A stretch of 63,166 bases of DNA from positions 1 through 63,166 of the forward strand of contig NZ_JACJQA010000002.1 of the NCBI RefSeq assembly GCF_014696355.1, read 5' to 3'. This document shows positions 33,256 through 41,667 of this stretch, piece by piece. The position numbers were made by a program, and so were the translations under genes. The notes below the pieces were generated by a model. It was given only the letters and a program-made list of their open reading frames with translations, ran no database searches and was not told where the DNA came from. Position 1 is the stretch's first letter; the number at the start of each line of letters is the position of its first letter. Source of the stretch: Pseudanabaena sp. FACHB-1998 (GTDB lineage: Bacteria > Cyanobacteriota > Cyanobacteriia > Pseudanabaenales > Pseudanabaenaceae).

Positions 33256-34290
33256 AGTATTATCGACACGTAGATCTAGGAATTTTTGCATGGCTGCGCC
33301 ACTAGTAACAACTTCCTTGGCATAGACGATCGCCTCAGGGATATCTTCACACAATCCATAGAGCCAGAGATGAAATCCACAATTCCATAGCACTGAATTG
33401 AGATATTCCGAAGGTTCAGCCTTGAGGGCAGAGAGAATTTTATTCGCAACTTCCGCCGCATCGGCGATCACAGGATCTTCGGTGCTAAAGCCAAATTGAC
33501 GCGCCGACATGGTTAGACGTTCAAAGCGATCGCCATGATTAATACCGATAATCGCAGTACGCGATCGCGGCAAATCTACACTACCTTCCCAACCTTTAAC
33601 GGTGGCAAATTCGGTAATCCCATGCTGGGCAAAGGCTTCGCGAATATTTGCTTCCGTGGGCGGATGAACAAAGCCCGATACAATCAATTGCTTCCCTTGA
33701 TAGGGTGACCACATCAGTTCTAGGGTGGCAAAGGGAGGTCGCTTGCCAATTTGTTCGCGATAGGGAACTAAACCTTGAGCAAGGGGAAAGTGTCTCGGCA
33801 AATATACAAATCCCAAATTGTGGGTTTCCAGATTTTGATGTACTTGAGAAAGGGTCAAATCTTGCCAATCTAAGCCCAATGCTTTCCAAATTTCTATAAA
33901 GGGCAATCCTTCCTTGGTCGGCATCCGATCGCCACCATGCATCAAAACAGGAATTCCCGCCGCCGCCAATATTATCGCCATCACAGGGCTAACTGGTGCA
34001 GTTTTCGATCTGCCATCGTAGGGAGAACCAAGGACTAAGACCTGTTTATCAGAGGCGATCGCTGCCACCTTTGCTCCCAGTAACTTATAAGCATCGAGCA
34101 TTCCTGCTAACTCCTCACTGGTCGGACGCTTAATCCGATGGGCGATCATAAATGCTCCAATTTGGGCAGGAGTTGCTTCCCCCTGCAACATCAAAATTGT
34201 GGCTCTCTCTGCTTCTTGGCGCGTCAAGCTTTTGCTGGTATGGGGACCACTTCCAACTTTACGCAAAAATTCACGAAATTCTTGGCTCAT
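33253..34290 (-). CDS. Anthranilate phosphoribosyltransferase-family protein (TrpD2-like)
   Basis: 345 residues with the nucleoside phosphorylase class III/TrpD fold. The helical N-terminal domain (TRQEAERATILMLQGEATPAQIGAFMIAHRIK) is clear. LGSPYDGRSKTAPVSP replaces the canonical TrpD GTGGDG loop. VLMHGGDRMPTKEG follows. The changed PRPP loop means it is probably not true TrpD; TrpD2-type proteins bind nucleic acid or other substrates. Convergent with the nit cluster. Confidence 0.75.
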   Translation of the reverse strand: MSQEFREFLRKVGSGPHTSKSLTRQEAERATILMLQGEATPAQIGAFMIAHRIKRPTSEELAGMLDAYKLLGAKVAAIASDKQVLVLGSPYDGRSKTAPVSPVMAIILAAAGIPVLMHGGDRMPTKEGLPFIEIWKALGLDWQDLTLSQVHQNLETHNLGFVYLPRHFPLAQGLVPYREQIGKRPPFATLELMWSPYQGKQLIVSGFVHPPTEANIREAFAQHGITEFATVKGWEGSVDLPRSRTAIIGINHGDRFERLTMSARQFGFSTEDPVIADAAEVANKILSALKAEPSEYLNSVLWNCGFHLWLYGLCEDIPEAIVYAKEVVTSGAAMQKFLDLRVDNT

Positions 34291-34344
34291 TACTTTTTGT
34301 TTGAATTTAATGCAAAAGTCGGCTAGACGTTGAATTATAGCGGT

Positions 34345-34395
34345 AAATCCCCAAGATAGTTACAAGGCGACGCACCGTAACTATCTTGGGGATTT
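34345..34395. repeat. Palindrome, 19-bp perfect arms, 13-base loop
   Basis: AAATCCCCAAGATAGTTAC / complement; the motif CTGGACTGGGAAAGAAGTA follows at 34431. Confidence 0.8.
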
Positions 34396-34481
34396 ATTCC
34401 AGAATTAGATGATGCGTGACTTTGCCAATTCTGGACTGGGAAAGAAGTAGGCGATCGCCAGTTGACTAGCTCTCTCTAGAT

Positions 34482-35201
34482 TTATCTAGATTGCCAGAGG
34501 GCTAAGCCGCCGATGAGTCCTAGGTCATTGGAAACGATCGCGACTTTGTCCGATAAATTTAGTGATAATTTTACTGACAAATCGACATTCACTAAGCGCG
34601 AATTGCCGCCACCAATATAGAGTTTGTCAAAATTAAATAACTTGTAAAGTGAAGCGAGCGCCGCCGCTAATTTGACATTCCATAATTCCACACCCATCTG
34701 ATCTAAAGCTGCTTGTCCCAAACAATCCTCATAGGTATGCTCACCTTGGAAAATATGTTGTCCTAATTCTAAATTGGGTAAGAGGTTGCCATTGAGGAAA
34801 AGAGATGATCCAAAGCCTGTGCCTAGAGTGATTACTAGTTCCACGCCATGCCCTACGATCGCGCCGCAACCTTGCACATCGGCATCATTGGCAATGCGTA
34901 AAGGTTTACCTAATTTATCTTGCAATACTTTAGCTAAGGGAAACCCATCCCAATCAGGATGTAAATTAATCGCGCCCCTCGTGACTCCATACTCCACCAC
35001 ACTCGGAAAGCCAATCGTCAGGCGATCGCAATTCCCTTGATTCGCAATCAAGTCCAGCAAGGCGGCGATCACTGCCTCAGGTGTCGCAGGGTGTGGTGTG
35101 GCTATTTGCGATCGCGTCGAAGCAAATGTCCGATCTTCTCGTAATAAGATCGCTTTAATACTACTTCCGCCGACATCAATGGCTAATGTTAATAAGCTCA
35201 C
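34482..35201 (-). CDS. ROK-family glucokinase, polyphosphate type
   Basis: 239 residues. The phosphate-1 motif is LAIDVGGSSIKAILL, and the phosphate-2/ROK region LVITLGTGFGSSLFLNG. The catalytic Asp is in IANDADVQGCGAI. HIFQGEHTYEDCLG replaces the usual Cys-rich zinc loop. The size and motifs match cyanobacterial glucokinases related to polyphosphate glucokinase (Synechocystis Sll0593 from memory). It phosphorylates glucose with ATP or polyphosphate. Monocistronic. Confidence 0.78.
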   Translation of the reverse strand: MSLLTLAIDVGGSSIKAILLREDRTFASTRSQIATPHPATPEAVIAALLDLIANQGNCDRLTIGFPSVVEYGVTRGAINLHPDWDGFPLAKVLQDKLGKPLRIANDADVQGCGAIVGHGVELVITLGTGFGSSLFLNGNLLPNLELGQHIFQGEHTYEDCLGQAALDQMGVELWNVKLAAALASLYKLFNFDKLYIGGGNSRLVNVDLSVKLSLNLSDKVAIVSNDLGLIGGLALWQSR

Positions 35202-35252
35202 TTAAAATTAACTTCTAATAATAGATAATGGTAGTACAGCAATTACCAACCT

Positions 35253-35311
35253 AATCTAAGAATTTTTTGGAAAGGGTGGCAAAGCCGCCCTTTCCAAAAA
35301 ATTCTTAGATT
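35253..35311. repeat. Palindrome, 28-bp arms, AAA loop
   Basis: AATCTAAGAATTTTTTGG outer stem, GGTGGC-AAA-GCCGCC core with one wobble; among the longest here. Confidence 0.88.
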
Positions 35312-35459
35312 GAGTTTGAGCGCAAAACGCTGTAACTAAAGCAATTCTTAATCGCATTAACTATTAGATTTTAGTGAAATAGCAAATAAATTGCTCCGTC
35401 CTTCTTCAAATTAAATTTTATTTTACGAGTCAAGCCTGTGCATAGGCGAGGAATTAGGT

Positions 35460-37895
35460 ATGGTTACTGCATTAATGCTGAGAGCAAGCTCTGAGATTGC
35501 CAATAGAGCTAAAGATGAGCTTTCATTGAGAGAGTACAGTCCTTTGCAAATCGCTAACGATTTGGGAATCGCCGTGCAGTTAGTTGAAAATTTTTTGAAT
35601 GGTGAGATCGTCGATCTTAGTACCTATAATCTAATTTGCGGACATCTAAATATTCCTTTTCAAGAACTAGGCGCAGCCGCTAAGACAGATGCTCCCAAAC
35701 TGAATATCGCCCCAACAGTTAATGCACGGACTAATAATAATGATAGTAAAACTAATAGTAAAAATAAGCCTATAGATCAGAATGGGGTCGCGAATTCATC
35801 TTTAGGTATTAATTCCCCTATCAATGAGATTATCGGTCAAAAGGCAATTAATGATTTAGTAAATTTACTCAGACAAAATTTATCTGAGCCATTAATTCGT
35901 CAATGCGATCGCCTCAGAATTATAGATGTAAATTATCCTCTCAAATTATCAGATCTATATGTTGATATCAATGTTTTTAGTGATTTATCCAGTAGTCAAT
36001 ATCTAGATTTTAATGAGATTTTTGCTAATGTTTCCCCCGAACAATACGATCGCTTTTATCTAGAAAAACTCTATCCCCAAACCATAACCGTAACTCAAGC
36101 ATTAGAAGAGAATCAGAAAATTCTCTTGGTGGGCAGATTGGGTAGTGGAAAAACAACTTTACTGAAATATTGGGCTTTTTCCTGTATTTCGGCTAATATT
36201 CTCGCCAATTACTTACCGATATTTTTATCACTCCCATCTTTATATAGTTCACACCACTTTTCGGAGATTAATTCACCAAATTATGTTTGGGATTTGATTA
36301 AATCGCAAATTCGTAACTATGGATTAGCGAGTGAATTGGCTGATGAAAAAATCTTAGCGCAATTACTCCAAGATGGTCGATTGTTATTGCTTTGGGATGG
36401 CTTAGATGAAATTCCTGAAATACATCGCGCCGCGATCGCCCAGCAGCTTCAAAACTTTAGCGATCGCTATCCCCAAAATCGTCTAGTCATCGCCACACGC
36501 AATCCCGTCTACGGACATCTACTGGAATCTTTTCAAGTTTTGGAAATGGCTCCTTTTAAGGATGCTCAAATTGCGGCTTTTGCGACTAAATGGTTTCAAA
36601 AGACCTGTCCCCAAAAGCCTAAAAAAATAGACAAATTTCAGCAATTGCTAAATACCAATCAGCCCTTAACGGAAGTGGCTAGCAATCCTCTATTTCTGAC
36701 CTATCTTTGTAACTTCTTTAACAGTTACGAATATCTCAAGCCTAATTTCTATCAAGAGATTCTCAATCTCCTCTTAACCAAATGGGAACAGACTAAATGC
36801 TTATCCCCTAATCATGACCAAGCAGAACACCGATTATCGAATGCTCAAAAACAAGATTTGCTTTCCTATATCGCGATCGTTGCCTTAGATCGTCATGGCT
36901 ATGTCTGGCAAAACAATGAACTTGAAGATGACTTTCAAGACTGCATTAGGGCTAGTCGCAGTTTAGGAAATCTGACCATCGATCGCGATCATCTCTTCCA
37001 AACGCTGAAGTGGCAACATAGTCTACTAGTTGAATGCTCTAAGGGAGTGCATTGTTTAACTCACACGACCTTGCATGACTATCTCGCCGCTTATCGCATT
37101 GCGAATAGCAATCCTAATGCCGCCCAAAAGTATCTATTAGAACGGATGTATCTCAAGCGCTGGCATGGAGTGATTGTGATGACAGTGAGCATCTCTCGCC
37201 AAGCCGATCGCGTGTTGCAGCAGATGAAGCGGAAAATTGACGAACTTGTGGTTAAAGATCCGCACCTCCAGTCCTTTTTGACATGGGTAAATCAACAATC
37301 CATTCAGATGAAAACTCCCTACAAGGCGGCGACAATTCGGGCTTTGTACTTGGATATTGATCTAGAAAATACGCGATCGCTAGATCGGGCTAGGGCTTTA
37401 GATATCGCCCATTCGCGATCGCTAGAAAGAGCCAGAATGCGAGCAATGGGTATTGATAACACGATGGAAACAGAAGTGGATATTGATTACACGATTAATC
37501 TCGCACTTAACCTTGACCTCGCGCTCTACTTTGCCAATCATCCTGTTTTAGAACTCGCTTGTACCCTAGAGCCAGATCTGCATAAGGGTTTACAGTTGTT
37601 GCGTCAGAAGTTTCCTGATCCCTATAAAGATCGCGAAAAGTTTGCTAAGTGGTGGCAAGCGAAGGGTTTAGATTGGTCAAAAAAACTTCGCAGCTTAATC
37701 GTGCAGCATCGTAAAGGTTCTCAAGAATGGCAATTTAGTGAGAACCAACTTAAAATTTTGCGAACTTATCACGAGGCAAATAAATTGCTGATCGAATGTC
37801 TGAATAATGCCGAATATGTAACCCCACTAGTCAAGAGTCAAATTGAATCTACGTTGCTCTTGCCCCAAGGCGAATACACCATATTGCAGTATTAA
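35460..37895 (+). CDS. NACHT-domain NTPase with N-terminal HTH-like region
   Basis: 811 residues. Residues ~18-65 look like a small helical reader (YSPLQIANDLGIAVQLVENFLNGE). A variable linker follows. NACHT begins with Walker A ILLVGRLGSGKTTLLKYW (~222) and continues with LLLLWDGLDEIPEIHRAAI (Walker B, ~315) and LVIATRNP. The C-terminal half includes a charged repeat region RSLDRARALDIAHSRSLERARMR (~640-665) encoded by HIP1-rich DNA. NACHT proteins are common in cyanobacteria; some bacterial ones act in antiphage defence (known). No effector domain is visible. Confidence 0.82.
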   Translation: MVTALMLRASSEIANRAKDELSLREYSPLQIANDLGIAVQLVENFLNGEIVDLSTYNLICGHLNIPFQELGAAAKTDAPKLNIAPTVNARTNNNDSKTNSKNKPIDQNGVANSSLGINSPINEIIGQKAINDLVNLLRQNLSEPLIRQCDRLRIIDVNYPLKLSDLYVDINVFSDLSSSQYLDFNEIFANVSPEQYDRFYLEKLYPQTITVTQALEENQKILLVGRLGSGKTTLLKYWAFSCISANILANYLPIFLSLPSLYSSHHFSEINSPNYVWDLIKSQIRNYGLASELADEKILAQLLQDGRLLLLWDGLDEIPEIHRAAIAQQLQNFSDRYPQNRLVIATRNPVYGHLLESFQVLEMAPFKDAQIAAFATKWFQKTCPQKPKKIDKFQQLLNTNQPLTEVASNPLFLTYLCNFFNSYEYLKPNFYQEILNLLLTKWEQTKCLSPNHDQAEHRLSNAQKQDLLSYIAIVALDRHGYVWQNNELEDDFQDCIRASRSLGNLTIDRDHLFQTLKWQHSLLVECSKGVHCLTHTTLHDYLAAYRIANSNPNAAQKYLLERMYLKRWHGVIVMTVSISRQADRVLQQMKRKIDELVVKDPHLQSFLTWVNQQSIQMKTPYKAATIRALYLDIDLENTRSLDRARALDIAHSRSLERARMRAMGIDNTMETEVDIDYTINLALNLDLALYFANHPVLELACTLEPDLHKGLQLLRQKFPDPYKDREKFAKWWQAKGLDWSKKLRSLIVQHRKGSQEWQFSENQLKILRTYHEANKLLIECLNNAEYVTPLVKSQIESTLLLPQGEYTILQY

Positions 37896-37940
37896 AGATA
37901 GTGACAGTCCGAAGGGCTGTCCCCATCTTTAATACTGCAA
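37884..37940. repeat. Palindrome copying the end of the NACHT gene
   Basis: The left arm TTGCAGTATTAAAGAT is the last three codons plus stop of the gene; its inverted copy lies at 37925-37940. The centre is GACAGTCC-GAA-GGGCTGTC. Confidence 0.88.
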
Positions 37941-37943
37941 ACC

Positions 37944-37998
37944 AAAACCCAAAAAGCGAGTTGCGGCGCTTCGCGCCGCAACTCGCTTTTTGGGTTTT
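37944..37998. repeat. Perfect palindrome, 26-bp arms, TTC loop, AAAACCC subclass
   Basis: AAAACCCAAAAAGCGAGTT with GCGGCGC-TTC core; followed by the CTAAGCAAAACTTACAC.GCTATA repeat (38001-38027). Confidence 0.9.
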
Positions 37999-38047
37999 AT
38001 GTCCTAAGCAAAACTTACACTGCTATACAAAAACTAGTGAGGATTTG

Positions 38048-38082
38048 CAAAACACAAAATGGCGTAGTCATTTTGTGTTTTG
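38048..38082. repeat. Palindrome, ACAAAATGGC-GTA subclass
   Basis: CAAAACACAAAATGGC-GTA-GTCATTTTGTGTTTTG, one mismatch. Confidence 0.8.
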
Positions 38083-38163
38083 GTATTCGCTACTTAATAT
38101 GGCAATGACGATTGGTATACTTTAGAAACTAAAAGTAATTAAATCCAAGAGATCAATATATCT

Positions 38164-39066
38164 GTGTTAGAGGTAAGCAAAGTCTGTAAATCCTATGGGA
38201 AAAAGCAAGTTTTACAAGACTTGAGCTTTGCGATCCAATCAGGGGAAGTTTATGGTTTACTGGGCCCTAACGGTGCTGGCAAAACCACTACTATCAGTAT
38301 TCTATGCGGTTTGATTAAAGCCGATCGCGGCACAATTACCATCAACGGGCAAAGCTCCTTGAACTTAATGCGATCGCTGATTGGGGTAGCGCCACAGGAA
38401 AATATTTTCTATAAAAGTCTAACCTGTCTGGAAAATCTCAAGTTCTTTGGTCAGCTTTATGGCTTGAGCAACGAACTTTGTCGTAAGCAAGCCAACTACT
38501 GTCTAGAACTCGTTGGGCTGGGCGATCGCGCCAATAGTATTGCCGAAAACCTAAGTGGAGGGATGCAGCGTCGTCTGAGCATGGCGATCGCCTTAGTTCA
38601 CAATCCGCAATTGGTGGTTCTTGATGAACCCACTACAGGGCTAGATATCGAAGCTCGTTATGAAATTTGGGAAGTAATTCGCAATTTATCCAGCCAAGAT
38701 ACCGCAGTTTTATTGACAACCCATTTACTCGATGAAGCGGAACGCCTCTGTCAGAGAATTGGAATCATTAAGCATGGCAGATTACTCGCGGAGGGTAATC
38801 TCGAAGAGTTAAGGAAATACGTGCCTGCCCAAGAAATCGCCTTTGTCTCTACACCCACCGAGGATTTAGCAATTCAACGCGGGATAGAGCTAGGATTTGA
38901 ATATAGGCGTTATGGGAGTGACCTTGCCTTTTGGTTACCCAAAGCGATGGAATTAAAAGAAATATTGGATTGCTTTAACGGGATTGCGATCAATTCGATC
39001 ATGCGCCAACCCGTCCGCCTTGAGAATATCTACGTGGAAGTTACCCAAAATGGCAGTCCTAAATAA
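38164..39066 (+). CDS. ABC transporter ATP-binding protein, permease absent
   Basis: 300 residues, GTG start. Walker A LLGPNGAGKTTTIS (~32), Q-loop VAPQENIFY, signature LSGGMQRRLSMAIAL (~135), Walker B LVVLDEPTTGLD, and H-loop LLTTHLLDEAE. The type is that of CcmA/NatA-like exporters (GLLGPNGAGKTT, RYEIWEVIR). The downstream gene is on the other strand; no membrane partner is adjacent, so the partner must be elsewhere. Confidence 0.88.
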   Translation: MLEVSKVCKSYGKKQVLQDLSFAIQSGEVYGLLGPNGAGKTTTISILCGLIKADRGTITINGQSSLNLMRSLIGVAPQENIFYKSLTCLENLKFFGQLYGLSNELCRKQANYCLELVGLGDRANSIAENLSGGMQRRLSMAIALVHNPQLVVLDEPTTGLDIEARYEIWEVIRNLSSQDTAVLLTTHLLDEAERLCQRIGIIKHGRLLAEGNLEELRKYVPAQEIAFVSTPTEDLAIQRGIELGFEYRRYGSDLAFWLPKAMELKEILDCFNGIAINSIMRQPVRLENIYVEVTQNGSPK

Positions 39067-39098
39067 AAGAAATTCGGCACAAAGTGCCGAATTTCTTT
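39066..39098. repeat. Perfect palindrome, 15-bp arms, AAA loop, touches ABC stop codon
   Basis: AAAGAAATTCGGCAC-AAA-complement; begins on the last base of the TAA at 39064-39066. Confidence 0.85.
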
Positions 39099-39129
39099 AA
39101 AAGCCAAGAAGCATTTGCGCCGACCATGC

Positions 39130-40170
39130 TTAAGCAATACCTTGGGCATGTTTAAATACTGCCTTCGTAAAAGCTAATAAATTTTGCTGCATTTTTTCCT
39201 TGTCTGACGAAACTAAGCGATCGAGGGAAGTGTAATAGGTCGCGGCGAGCTTAGGGCGACTACCAGTTTTCATCATCCATAATCCCTCCGCTAAACTAGC
39301 CCTAATTTCCACCAAAATCTCTTCATTATCCGACAAAGTAAATCGTTCGGAAATTCCTTGAAACGCCCGAATATGATCTTTTTCATCCCCCTTTACCCAT
39401 ACGGTGGCAACTAAGTAAGGACTCACCGACTGTAAATTATTATGCTGAATCGATCGCGAAGCATAGATATAAAGCAACTGTAACCAAGGTAAAGGATAAA
39501 TTATCTCTAAGGCACTGTAGCCACTCTTTTTAGAGGTAATATCCCGCTCTTGTAAATAGGCGATCGTGCTAGCCCATTGCTCGCTAAATCTAGCTGCCAC
39601 ATCAGGATTAAGAAATAATTCTCCCCAAGTACTATGTTGCCAAGGCTGCATATCCATGAAATGCATATACTCAGCAAACTCATGGGCGAGACGATCTTGC
39701 TGCTGGGCTACCATTGCGTAGATGTCTTGCCAGCAAAAGTAAGGCATAGCCGCATTTACATCATCACGAGGCTGAAGATAACAGAGCTTTGCGGCTTCGC
39801 CAGTTAAAATTTCGGGGTCAATGAGGCAATAACTATTACTAATCAGCACTACATAGGTAGGCTTTTGCTGGGACTTTGCTAATAAGAAAAAAGCGTCGAG
39901 TGAATGTTTGTTTAATTCACTTTCTAGCCGATGATCGCAAATAATGTCAAAGTCCTGACATTCTAAGAGAATGTCAGGCTGAATATCAGAAGCAAAGAAG
40001 GGATGACTAATCGCTTTAACAAATGTCGAACTAGATTTACCCGATCGCTGGGTCAAAAAATCTACAAACTCCTGTCCTAAATCTGGAATATTTTCTAATA
40101 AATATTCCCAAGAGGCCGCAAAACGCTCTCTCTTATTTAGCTCTGGTGGCAGCAAAAAAATATTACTCAT
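39130..40170 (-). CDS. Hypothetical protein, possible PD-(D/E)XK-like fold
   Basis: 346 residues, not recognised with certainty. Residues ~60-115 read DILLECQDFDIICDHRLESELNKHSLDAFFLL...PTYVVLISNSY. This resembles the 'DxxLE...IE-x-K-L-x...QL-x-x-Y' core of restriction-like endonucleases that act as PD-(D/E)XK proteins. The expected Lys is Arg here (DHRLES), so it may be inactive. The rest is helical. It sits between two orphan ABC ATPase genes. The function is open. Confidence 0.45.
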   Translation of the reverse strand: MSNIFLLPPELNKRERFAASWEYLLENIPDLGQEFVDFLTQRSGKSSSTFVKAISHPFFASDIQPDILLECQDFDIICDHRLESELNKHSLDAFFLLAKSQQKPTYVVLISNSYCLIDPEILTGEAAKLCYLQPRDDVNAAMPYFCWQDIYAMVAQQQDRLAHEFAEYMHFMDMQPWQHSTWGELFLNPDVAARFSEQWASTIAYLQERDITSKKSGYSALEIIYPLPWLQLLYIYASRSIQHNNLQSVSPYLVATVWVKGDEKDHIRAFQGISERFTLSDNEEILVEIRASLAEGLWMMKTGSRPKLAATYYTSLDRLVSSDKEKMQQNLLAFTKAVFKHAQGIA

Positions 40171-40585
40171 AGCTGGGCGCTATCTAGCCTCGTTTCGCTA
40201 CATTGTATAGTTTATAAGTTGACAAATATTTAGTAGGAAAGCAATAGTTACGATTTCCCCTAATTAACAACATACAGTGCTTTGAGCTAGACACAAACTT
40301 TTTTGTGAAATTTCCCAGTAGAAATCTATAAGAAAGTTTTTCTAAAAACTTGCACTTTAATAGCCGTGTTTCCATAAATTAAGCCACTCTCACTTTAACG
40401 CAATTCCATAGAAATTTCTTGATTTTACTGTAAGGGTTCTGTAATTTAGTTCTTGGGGGCATAGCTTCGCCCTACTCTCAAAAATCTCTTTTTTTAGATC
40501 CCTCCCAGAGCCTTGTTTTTAATTATTCCGAACTGAAGTTAAAATAGTGTCTTAAAGCTTGAACTTTGCCGCTTCGATCGCAACT
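40171..40585. other. Intergenic region, no clear gene
   Basis: About 415 bases between divergent genes; a short ORF on the minus strand (40184-40375) has no homology I recognise and is probably chance. No palindrome of the main family is here. Confidence 0.5.
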
Positions 40586-41557
40586 ATGGTAGAAGTATTG
40601 ACTAACGAATCCCCCAAACAGATTATTCAGAGCAACGCTATTGTGGCGAATGGTTTGAGCAAAACCTATCGCACAGGCTTTTGGTTAAACCAAAAAGTTA
40701 GTTCTTTGCAGTCTTTTTCGTTAACTATCCGCAAAGGGGAGACTTTTGGGGTGCTGGGTCCTAATGGGGCAGGCAAGACGACTTTATTAAAGATTTTGCT
40801 AGGAATTGTCCAGCCCTCTTCAGGAATGGGAGAGATTTTAGGCTATCCTCTAGGCGATCGTACTGCTAAACAGTTCATCGGCTATTTGCCCGAAAATGCC
40901 TACTATTACGACTATTTGACAGGCTGGGAATTACTCGATTTTATCGGTAGTTTATTTGGAGTCCCCCCAGCCCTGCGTCGTCAACGAATTGCCGATTTGC
41001 TAGATTTGGTGGGGCTGTCGCAGTCGGTGGCTCGGAAAAAGCAATTGCGGCAATATTCTAAGGGGATGGTGCAAAGAATTGGGGTGGCGCAAGCCCTGAT
41101 CAATGATCCCGAAGTTGTATTTCTCGATGAGCCGATGTCTGGACTTGATCCTGTAGGGCGTTATCAAGTCCGCGAAATCATTTTGATGCTTAAGAAGCAG
41201 GGCAAGACGGTATTTTTTAATAGCCACATTTTGTCAGATGCCGAATTAATCTGCGATCGCATTGGCATTCTCAATAAGGGTGAGCTAGTAGCCATGGGAA
41301 CTTTAAATGAGTTGTTGGGTATGGAGCAGTCCTATCAGGTGAGTGGGCATGGTGGTACTGAGGAAGAGTTACAGCCTTGGTTGGAGCATTTATTATTTCA
41401 AGGTGATACTTGGCATGGTCAGTTAGCTAAGGATTTACCAGAGTTTCTCATTTATCTGGCGAGTATTGGCGCAAAGCCGATCTCCATTGATTTAGCGCGT
41501 CAAACTCTCGAAGAATTTTTTATCGAACAAATTAAAGCTTCGCGTCATAAAGACTAA
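40586..41557 (+). CDS. ABC transporter ATP-binding protein, permease absent
   Basis: The ATG at 40586 (MVEVLTNESPKQI) is preferred over TTG at 40559. About 323 residues. Walker A VLGPNGAGKTTLLKIL, signature YSKGMVQRIGVAQALI (LSGGQ replaced by YSKGM), Walker B VVFLDEPMSGLDPVGRY, and H-loop FFNSHILSD. The YSKGM variant occurs in exporter-type ATPases related to NosF/YxlF. It is not adjacent to a permease gene. Confidence 0.87.
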   Translation: MVEVLTNESPKQIIQSNAIVANGLSKTYRTGFWLNQKVSSLQSFSLTIRKGETFGVLGPNGAGKTTLLKILLGIVQPSSGMGEILGYPLGDRTAKQFIGYLPENAYYYDYLTGWELLDFIGSLFGVPPALRRQRIADLLDLVGLSQSVARKKQLRQYSKGMVQRIGVAQALINDPEVVFLDEPMSGLDPVGRYQVREIILMLKKQGKTVFFNSHILSDAELICDRIGILNKGELVAMGTLNELLGMEQSYQVSGHGGTEEELQPWLEHLLFQGDTWHGQLAKDLPEFLIYLASIGAKPISIDLARQTLEEFFIEQIKASRHKD

Positions 41558-41558
41558 T

Positions 41559-41619
41559 AGCAAAACCCAAAAAGCGAGTTTCGGCGCTTCGCGCCGAAAC
41601 TCGCTTTTTGGGTTTTGCT
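41559..41619. repeat. Perfect palindrome, 29-bp arms, TTC loop, AAAACCC subclass
   Basis: The longest perfect arms found. CAAAACCCAAAAAGCGAGTT outer, CGGCGC-TTC-GCGCCG core; starts 2 bases after the ABC stop codon. GAGTGGGAAGGGAATA follows. Confidence 0.92.
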
Positions 41620-41638
41620 CTAATACTGAGTGGGAAGG

Positions 41639-41667
41639 GAATAGATATTGCGCTGCAATATCTATTC
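41639..41667. repeat. Palindrome, 13-bp arms, GCT loop, includes GGDEF gene stop
   Basis: GAATAGATATTGC-GCT-complement; the right arm holds the TAG (41662-41664) and the last codon of the minus-strand gene. Confidence 0.85.

Noticed and set aside
33253-34290. True TrpD (anthranilate phosphoribosyltransferase)
   Set aside because: The canonical GTGGDG PRPP loop is replaced by GSPYDGRSK, so a tryptophan-pathway call would be overreach.
37901-38125. 74-residue ORF after the NACHT gene
   Set aside because: It is encoded by two palindromes and a repeat; the sequence reads like repeat translation, not protein.
40184-40375. 63-residue ORF on the minus strand upstream of the nuclease-like gene
   Set aside because: No recognised motif, weak codon pattern, lies in a probable promoter region of two divergent genes.
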